Source of the DNA: Reticulitermes lucifugus
Taxonomy: Eukaryota > Arthropoda > Insecta > Blattodea > Rhinotermitidae
DNA length: 23,877 nucleotides
Assembly: GCA_026260175.1 (NCBI GenBank)
Contig: JAKCWW010002579.1
Location: 1 to 23,877 of the forward strand
Direction of reading: 5' to 3'
The position numbers and the translations under genes were made by a program. Of this stretch, positions 11,801-22,200 are shown piece after piece. The first letter of the stretch is position 1; each line of letters starts with the position of its first letter. The notes below the pieces were generated by a model that saw nothing but the letters and a program-made list of their open reading frames with translations, did not search any database and was not told where the DNA came from.

Positions 11801-14800
11801 ATCTTCAGGGACTTCAGTATTTTAAATTACACATATTTTTTACATCGATGGTACAATTTTACACTGGTTAAAATAGTAAAAACTGAATAATGTAGGACTA
11901 TGTTACACAAATAGTGAATAAAAGTGTACATTCGTCAGACAATAAACATAGAAAAGAAAATGTACAGAATGAATAATATTAAGTTTACTGCATACTATGT
12001 TATAGATTACACCATTTGCCATCTTGTAACAAACAGATTGCTTTGAAAATTGGACCTGTTGCCATCATAATGCTCCATCTAAGGAACCCAACAAAGCAAA
12101 ATCCTACTTACCTGATGAAGGAACAGATCCAATTTCCAAAACACTGTGTTTGAGAAGAACCAGACAATGGATAGGCAATGTAAAAAATACAAGTTATGTT
12201 TATGGTAATGCGACAGCACTTATGAGATGCCTCTGCATGAACACCTTACCTGGTTTCAGGTCATAATGGATAACTGGAGGCTTTATTTCATTGAGATACT
12301 TGAGTGCTGACACAACCTGCATCACAATGGACCGTGCTTCTCTCTCTGGAATAGTCTTGTGCTGCAAGACAACCAACACTCAAGTCAGAAAGTGCTCACA
12401 TCAGAAAAAGTGAAGACTGGGCACATTTCTGCAGGAAACTCTAATAAAGCTGCTGCTAATTCTTCTAGTACTTAATAATTTTGAAAAATTACAGGCTGTC
12501 ATGATCACAGTACTGACCTGACAGGTTCCATACAAGTTGTCTGTGCTGAACTAAATATAATGATGTGAAGACATAAGGGAGACTGGCATTATAGCGCCAT
12601 GCATTCTTTACCTTAGCAACAAATGGAGTCAGCGGTCAGCTCCACTCCCCAGAAAAATGCTACACTGTAAACAGTGGCTAAAATGCTAGGAGAACCCCAC
12701 AACTGGTCAGGATCTGTTACATGGCAGGAATCAAACTCCAATCATCCAACCCATATCCTAGTCATTCCACTAAGCTATCCAATCTCCTGTTTATATCGTA
12801 TTTATACAAAATTTTACAAAATCTAATTAAGATACAGAAATCCCTGAACAGAAAATCTCAAATCTTCAAACTCATTAACTTCCTGAAGGAATTCAGTTGT
12901 GTATACATACAATAATAACAAGGGGTACCAAGTCTCTTTCCTGGGGCTTCAGCGGCCGGGGCGTGGCATCGACCACCCATCCCCTTCTAATGCCAAGGTT
13001 AAACAAAGAGTAGAGCTACACTTCTACTCCCCCTCTGGGCCTTCATGGCCTGTTCTAGGGTGAACTTTACCTCTTACTTTATACATACAATAATGGTACC
13101 AACAGATGCACACAAGTATAATGAAATTAGTTTATACAGGCAAGTCTCATTTTATGCCACTTTTCAAATTTACGCGATTATTTTCAGTTTAACGCAATTT
13201 GGCATAGATGATCCAGGGCCGCACTTATCTTCTGTAGGAGGCTACCATAAAGTGACGTCACTGTCACGCCATCAGTCACATGTATGGATTCATTACATTG
13301 GTGATATAATCACACGGCTCATTTAGTTTCCTCTTCAACAGCATTGGCTTTTCTTACCAACATGCGTGAGAAACGTAACTCTACATCACCTAAAGCAATC
13401 CAAGTGAAAAATCAGCAAAAGATTTGTTGACACACACCGTAATGTTAGACTCGCTCATAGCGGCGTATGTACAATTCGTCATAATGCTGATATATATTCT
13501 ACAGGTCCATAGTTCCACTAGTGGTATAGTCATACACTATATAGAATGAGGTTGTCACTCTCCTAACCCCCAGGAAATACACTGTTTAAATTGAAGTTTT
13601 GTGTTCAATTGGCGCAACATTTTTTCAGGAATGTAACCCTGGCATAAAACGAGACCTGCCTGTATACACAATGATTTACATTTCCAACTGAGGAAAAGTG
13701 GGGCAAAGCAATGGACGGTCCCATGCTTATGTATGACACCATAAGACACATATATATGAGACAGGCACACTTTATATTGGCACTAGGTCCAGAAAAAGCC
13801 AGGATCTTGCTCTGAATGCTTTAATCTGAAAAATAAGACCCTGACATTCATAAGATCAGGGGAATGCAAATGAGGCCCATAGGTCAGACGTAACAAACAA
13901 AAATTGTAATCCGACCCAGGAAGAGTTTGAAGTATACTACATTATGAATATGGACCATCAACAACCTTTACTTTTTCATTCACATACTACGCATTGTGAT
14001 CACAGATGTGCAATTTCTAGGTTCATGGTGCACATATTTAGCTACCCACAAGGTATGAGAAAGGCAAGTGCAGCTCACTCCACATTTGGTTATGCTGAGA
14101 AAACTTGCCTAAGTTTAGAACAGTGTCCCAATGAACCATTAAATTGTCACAAGAGGAGTCTAAACAGTTCACAAAAACAAGTAATCATTTTGAACCGTTC
14201 CTTAAAATAAATGTCAGTTGTGTAAAGAAAATTAGAAACTGCGAACTTCTGTGCATGCACCACATAACAGGTATTAGATTATCCACAGTTTGATTAGTCA
14301 TGCATCCTCACCCCATAATTAGCCCAGAAAATAGGTATTCTACTGAAACAATTTTAACCAAGCACATTCCTAACCTGCACAGCACCCAATAAAATCAGTG
14401 TCTATAAGCATGTAACTCAAGAACCAGTGAACATATCTTCTTCATGTACTTTCACACTAGGAAGCATCACAAGAACTCCTGCCATTTCTGTTTTTGTGTA
14501 GGTCACAATATTTCAACTGCTTTATACGATAACCTACCTTGGTCTGTGCATGCTTCAGCACATGCATTCCCATCCTACACATGCACAGAACATTTCCATG
14601 TTCACTCTCAGCATGTACAGTTTCTACCACACTCTGAACCCACAAACAATTTAGTTTAATAGAGAATTAGGCCCATGATGACTCTTAAATAGCCCCATGT
14701 GACTCAAAGATAAAAATTTCCCACCCCTGCATTAGAAAGAAGGTTGCACAAAATATCCAGCTGTCCCAGACAAGCTCACAAAGAGAAAGCAATGTGCAGT

Positions 14801-17800
14801 TTCAAGGAGAAACTTTCAAAATGGACACAAAATGACAGTGCTCACCTGTTTGAGATAGAAGTCCAAGTCATGACCATCACAGTATTCCAGCACCGTACAG
14901 AATGAGTTGGCATCGATTTCAAATACGTCGTACAACTTGACCACACGAGGGTGGTCCAGGGCCTTGTGGATGTTGTACTCCCTCAGTGCATGTCTACAAA
15001 CATACAAATCACAGTCACACAACTGTGCAAGTTGGCCCAAGGTGATAACTCTTTTGTAAGTACGAATCCAGTGGCACTTTTATATTAGTTTTTAGGTACA
15101 ATAAAAGTGTGTTATAATGGGAGTTTATAACAACATGAAAAAATTGTTATAGCTAATACTCACTGCAAATAGATTTTCATTGAACATAAACATCACATCC
15201 ACAACCAAAAAGCACATTTTTACAAATATCGTACATAGTAATAATGCAGGATTTTATAAAGAAATCAAAGCTACTGTGCAAGACTGAAAGTGCATGTGCA
15301 TCATGCTGGTATTCAGAACACTGAATAACTACTACATAGGTTTCATGACAGTGGGAGTTCCTATGTGGTACATTTCAAACAAGATACAGTGAAGTGACCT
15401 AATGCAGCATCATGCCTGTGTACACTGAACAAAGATGGGGACTATACGGATGTTTCAACTAGGACTGTATTTAAATGAATTATCATCATAAACTGGTGCA
15501 TCATCTGTCAGTTGCAAAACCTTTATATTAGACAATCTTGCCATGTAAGCACTCATTATCATATATGACACCTGACACTGTCTGGACACTGTGTCATTGA
15601 TACAATGACTAGCACCATGATTCTACATATTCCCATAAGACATGAGAGCTTTGAAAGTGCAAGCAGGAACAGAGGGATGAAATATTCCTCTACATGCCTC
15701 TCCTCCCAAAAAGTTCACTCACCCCCAATGCAAGCAGTTTTATACTGTGCCAACCTCCCTATCCCCCTCACTTCCTCGACAACACCAGGTAGAGACAAGA
15801 GTGGATTTCCATGACCTGTCCACCTCATGGCTAGAGCCAGGCGAGTGTAAAAATCTCTCATTTACCAGACTAATAACAGGTCTACAATTTCTTCTCTGGG
15901 TGAAGAGGGCACATAAATTAGGTTCCCATAACACCCCAGCAGCGAACAGTCTATACAGCAGACAATTCAGATGACAGTCTTTTCAACTGAAGGAGACTGA
16001 ACAAGCTGTCTCACTAGGTGATGCTTCTGCCTTGCCCTCAGAAGATGTCCACTTAAAATCTTGGCCACAACACTAGTTATGCTGACTGAGGGTTTTTGTG
16101 GTTTCCTCAATCCCTCCAGGCAAACTGAAGAATAATATTGCCAATCAGTAGGCCAGCATCACTTCCTTTCATTCCTTTTCATTTCATTACAATCATCTTA
16201 CTTATGCTGCTATGTAGTCCAAGGTACTAACAGCACTGTACAATAAACCATATGGGACATGAGATCTTTAAAGTAACAAAATACTGTACTCAGGCATACA
16301 CACAGTGCACCCATACTTCATGTTACCACTTTTTGTGTTTTACAGGATTTTACACACTTTCTGTAATGTCCTGGCCAAACTTCCATAAGAACTGGAGCAA
16401 ATTTTAACTACAATGTTAAATTTTAACAGATTTAAAATCTCCTCAACTTCACACTTTCCCAAAATTCAAACTTCATTTTTCTAGTCCTGATTATCAAAAT
16501 TTACCAGGTTCTACTTTTCATAGTTTTATTCTCAGAATTTTTATTTGGATCAACAGATGCTAAAATGTTTGTCTGATGTAAAGAATAGATGTGTATGCAT
16601 AGGACTTCCATTCTGATGAAAGGTGGCAGGCAATTATCTGCACTAGTTCTACCAAAAACAGTGCGTAGCTCGCAACATCTCAGCAGTACCCCCCCAGACT
16701 ACATACTGATGTAGAAGAGACATCTACACAGATGGCAGCAGGCTTGATGGGGTGGACACCTGACCTGAATTAAAGCAACATTCTTGGATGAACTTATACA
16801 GCTAGAACCAGCCATGAACTACTCACCTCAGGTTCACAATGTTCAAGATAGATAAAAGCACAATTCCCAGCAAATCCAAATGCACTCTGAAAGTTACTGC
16901 CACACTACATTACATGCTCAGCAGCATGATGATTATAACTCACTTGATGTAGTTGGCCTTCTTGTCCTCTTTCCAGTCTTTATTCAGTTGATGAACCTTG
17001 CACGCAACGTAGCGTTGTTCCTTCAAGTCAAAAGCCTGAAACAAGACAAGTAGATAAAATTAAACTGTACAAGATCAGAATAGCCTGAACGCCAGTCAGA
17101 AACAGAACAAAGTTCCCTTCTTTTATCTTCGAATATTTCTCGTGGAATGTCTGATAATGAAGGAGGAGGCACATGCTCCTCTGAAACATCACAAACTATT
17201 TACCAGTCAATATAACTAGCTTAACTTGATGCCCTAATATAATGCAACCATTTCTCCCATGCAACTTATTCTTCTGGGACTATCTTGAGGAGGGAGGCAA
17301 CAGGCTCTTCCAAAAATCCATAACTATCACCCACTGACATGATATCACATCACAAAAGACTGTAACCTTTGTGTGTCCGCACAATCATAAGGTGGTGGTA
17401 AATTCATAAAGTTGATGGCAGAAGGCTTCTGAGAGGAAGATTATATCATTGACAAAATTCTGATAATTGATGGGAAAGGAATAATTTAATGATTTAAATA
17501 GACCCTCACCTTATGTACTTCACTGAAGCCACCTTTGCCCAGAAGCATGAGGAGGAGGTAGCGCTCATTGAGGACTGGGTGGTTGTTGAAGCGGGACTGG
17601 TCTTCGTTGTGGATCCTCTTGAGCTCACGTATGTGCAGGTTTCGTTCCCGCTCCAGCTTTTCCATTTCTAACTGGAGATCCGCATCCTCTTTCTTGAGTG
17701 CACTCTGTCGCAACTGCAGAATAAATGAATTCAATACATATAATTTAGCCACGTCTCAATGGACAGGACATGACAAACAAAATCATTCACAATTGCTTTA

Positions 17801-19222
17801 GGGTATCTCTAGTTACAGTATTCAAAGGTGCCACAATCCACTACTGACGTCAAATGTTAACCTTTAACTGACCAGGTTGGTATTTAAATTTTAGTGCATG
17901 GTTTGTGAAAAACGTTTTACGTGAACAGAAAAAGATAGATTATGAAATAAACGGCATTTTGTGGAAAATAAAACAGATTATATGCAGCATGTCTTAAAAA
18001 TGCACTAAATTTCTGTGTTGTCTAAATATATAAAATAAATTTCTAGGGGTGTTTTTTATATGCATCTGCATATGCAAATGCAGGTCATTTAAAGGTTAAG
18101 GTGAGAATCCATTTACTTTCCATAACAGGGCAGTGAAGATGATGTTCAGCACAACAGGTGAGCCAAAGTTAACTGTGGAACCCAAAGAATGGTCAGGACC
18201 AGATACTCCAAATATTCATAAAATATGGAAGGCATATGAAAAAATATGCACTGGATCCTGTTGGTCTCCAACTCAAAACATCTGTATGCACAACTGAAGA
18301 AGTGTAGATATCCTTGGATGCATGTTTGTTGTTACTGTGTTCAACTGATGGTGTGGAATTATAACTGTTTATTACTCAACCATCGTCACTGTAACAATCC
18401 ATGCTACCAGTGTTCAAATGATGGTGTGGAATTATAACTGTTCATTATGCAACCATCATCACTGTAACAACCCATGCTACCAATCCAAACTACGCTGTAT
18501 TCAGATTCCACTAAGACAAAGCAAAGTTAACCCTGAGAAGTGAGTACTTCTCTATTGGGCACAGCACAAGACAAAGGGGATATTTAAACTTTATCGCCCG
18601 GACTTTATATCCCAATGTAGCCGTGGACGGTCAGAGTTATTTTCATTCTAAATGCCCACACCTGCACCTATGTGGAACAGCGTTGTCCTTTTCAGATGTG
18701 AATACAATTTCAAACAAATGGTAACACCTATAAGGGGCATTATCTCCCATGCTACCATAAATAAAAACATTGGCTTATAACATGCCACCTAAGCTAAATA
18801 AACCACAGGCATAATTAGTAACAGCCAAACATGAAAACAGCCAGTCAAATGTAAAAATCCTGCCAGGTGCTGTATCATAATGTTCATACTAATAAATCAT
18901 CTACAGGTATATTCCTCTCCTTCCACTACAACACTGGAGCTCACTATTCTGATTTTTCCCATCACGATTACCTTCCTTTCCATACTTTGCACCCCAGAAA
19001 TCATGATAAAATAATAAAGATAGTTAATCTGAATACAAAAATGCACAGTTTCTGTAATGTCTAATCAGATAATTATGTTGATAGGAACTAGGTAATATGC
19101 TGCTAACCTTGAGAATTTCATCAGCCTCATAGTACTCTTGCCACGAAAATCCTGGAATAGCATCGGGTTTCAGGAACGTGGCATCAGTGCCGTTGTGCAG
19201 GATGGCCGAACCCTGTCCTTGT

Positions 19223-19279
<57 letters not shown>

Positions 19280-22200
19280 GTGTTACTACGTTTACGTGCT
19301 GTCTCACTATTTGATGGCCGCTTCTTTAACAGCATTTTTTTCTGTCGGTCAATTTCTTCCCGTTCCGCTGTAATTTCTTCCTGCCGCCTGTCAAATAAGT
19401 GTGTATTACTTTCCCAATATGAAAACAGAAATGCCAATTACAATGGGCTACATGTCTAACATGCCTCTGCATCTAAGTTTTCAGATTTTCTAGGTGGTCA
19501 GTGCCCAGAAAGCATTCTTCTGGGTCGTGACACTGTGCAGTGTTAAAGGTGGATAGCAATGTTTCAGGGGAGAATGCTGCCTCCATCATGGGCAAAAGCA
19601 ATTGACCCACTCACCACTTCAGATCTGAAGATGGAGAAGCACATTCATCTAAATCATTTTCTACCTCCAAAATCACGCACAGTCACAACTAGATTAAAAT
19701 ATCTGGAAAATCAATATATATACCTTGCTAACTCCTGAAATGCATAGCCATCAGTCCAATTCTCTTGGAAAGTTGCACCTACTCTCTGCGTAACAAACTG
19801 GCCCAGCCGTAACCTATTTTGCATGCACTTTTGCCGTGCCTCCTTCTTCTCAATGTTGGACTTCTCCTTGAGCAGTTTTTTGACCACATCAATACACTTG
19901 TTGATATGTGACTTGTGCTGCTCAATCACCTTCTGCTGGGCTGCCAACTGATGCCTCAGTTCCTCCGTTGTCTGCCATAATCAAACAAAGTGTTAAGTCA
20001 CTGTCACCACTGCTTATCAAATGCAAAAGTATACCTGGAATAAATTTGAAACTTTCCATATAATACACCACCATCAAAATCAAACAGGATGGCCCTCTGA
20101 GATCCAGGTCTGCTGGCACTTAAGTGACCTGACAACCAGAATTCAATTCTGCAGAGAAACAAAGCTTTTCTTTGTACCACCACACAGGGTGGAAGTTGTA
20201 AGGTGACTGCTCTCTTTCACCTGGTGCCAGGTTCAAAAACACATGGATCTGTCCCTCCCTTATGCAATGAACACAAGCAACATTCTATCGGACTAAATGA
20301 TGATACACCCAAGATGATGGCAATCAGCGAAGGAGTCTCATTTCTTCTTTGCTTAATGCCGCAATATGCACTATGGAACCAGACCCACAAGCCATAATAT
20401 TTACAAGTTTTTTAATATTAATATACAAATATTTTGGAAATAGCTTCCTTCTAAAAATATACGGAGCTGTGGTGATGTGGCAGCTGGGATTTGATAAAAC
20501 AGTCACATAAAGGTACAGTTCACCCTAGAACAGGCCATGAAGGCCCAGAGGGGGAGTACAGGCATAGCTCTACTCTTCTTACCCTCAGCAGTAGATGGGC
20601 GGTGTGAGGTCAACGCCACCTGGTACCCATTGTACAGGAAGCTGGGTGGGCCCCAGGGCCAGTCTGGACACGTGCACAAAATCTTGTCCCCACTGGGATT
20701 CAACCCCCTACCGTCCAGCCCGTGGCAAGTAGCTAGACCGACTACACTATCCCAACCCATGACAAACACATTCAACAGGAATAACTTTCACACACTTCTT
20801 ATGACATAGTAATTTTTTACATTCTCTGTCTCTTGACTAGTCTGATGTGCCATTTTCACACTATTGTGAACCCGTCACACTTGCAGTTCTCAACGGCCAG
20901 CGGCCACAATGCCTTTAAGTTTGAATGCAACCATGGCAGTGGCCTAAACAATGCCAAAGCATAAGACACTGGCAATCACTATGGCAGTCCAGCAGACACT
21001 AGGGTCCCCCATGGCAGTCAACATGTACACAAAGGGCCTTTCTTATTCATTTATTTATATATTTTGATTGAACTTCACGCATAAAGCACATAATCCTTAA
21101 CAACTTCTCAAAGAATAATAATTCCCACATGAAATGTTTAGAAATTTTACATGCAGTGATAGCTAATTCTGAATTTTCTCTAAAATCTCAGAAATGTGTT
21201 CTCCATTTCAGCAGCAGACTATGTAATCTTTTCCACCATGCCTCTAGTCTAAAATTTATTTGTGCCATTTATTTTGCAATCACGTATTTGTATGTGCAGT
21301 AAATGAACAATGAGGAATGCAACCAACATCAATTTAATCAACCAGAGACTTCCAAGTATCTGTAGTTTACGATTTGCACCCAATTTTGAAAACAGCAGTA
21401 TATAATTCCTAATTTTTGCATACATGAAAAAAAAAAAAATCAGTGACTTATGCACCAAGATCACATCTGGTGGATGCAATGCTGTAATGGCCAGATGACT
21501 CCAATCCACATCCTGTCATCATATTTATGTATCATTAATTTTATTGCTATCCTACCATTGGCAGTTAGGTTTCCCAAATGGCCTCTTTTGTTCCCATTTT
21601 CTGACTATAATGGCGTATTTCTCATGCTTTGGCCTTGATAGTCATAGTAACCTCTTGTTGACAAGCAATTTCTGCATTTGAAACCAAAGTAAACTTGGCT
21701 CAATAATACACAACAACAATACTCACTCTATTTAGTTCATCTATTTTGTTGTTTCGGAGTTCCAGATCAGAAGATGCCTGCGTTTCGAATTCCTGTATCC
21801 TTTGACAAGTTAACTCCGTCTGAGAAGAAAAAGAAAGCCACCCTTCTTACATCCACATTAGATAGACTAATGTGTGCATGCATGCATATCCACATACACA
21901 CATGCAACTGAAATAAGTAACTACATGATGCAGAGCCCTTCTTCAGAAACTAACTGTTCCTCAAGAAATTCCCAGCATTGTATGGAACCTGAAGGTTATC
22001 ACCATATTCACAGAGGGCCTGCCATTGCCAGATAAATCATGTTCACACTCTCCCATCCTATTTCTTGAAGATATATTTCAATATTATTGTCCCAGCCATG
22101 CCTAGGTCTGCAAAATGGTCACTTTTGTTCAGGTTTTCCCACGAAAACACTGTATGCATTTCCCATTTCTCCCATGAATTCCACGTGTCCCACCTATATC

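Larger units (their letters stand above)
10599..12249. other. Tlk: Tlk intron with hammerhead-like elements
   Basis: The 1.65-kb intron between the catalytic-loop and DFG exons. It holds the foldback element at 11711-11951 and a hammerhead-like motif at 12112-12150. Near 10988 TACCGTATTTACCCAACTAT resembles the end of a widespread DNA transposon, but its partner end was not found. Confidence 0.7.

Noticed and set aside
12112..12118. Treating every CTGATGA/TCATCAG in the window as a ribozyme core
   Set aside because: Other occurrences, such as near 8852, 16612 and 19119, lack a helix II followed by GAAA, and some lie in Tlk exons.
12250..12361. Inactive kinase because HRD is HYD
   Set aside because: Tousled-like kinases normally have HYDLKPGN; the catalytic Asp, the VACK Lys and DFG are all present.
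19178..19459. Plus-strand open frame with a long run of Cys
   Set aside because: It is the reverse reading of the Tlk poly-Gln exon (CTG/TTG repeats read in another frame), not a gene.
20503..20775. Open frames on both strands over 20503-20809
   Set aside because: They fall on a tRNA-derived SINE; the apparent protein is a translation of repeat sequence. The same holds for the frame at 9028-9309.
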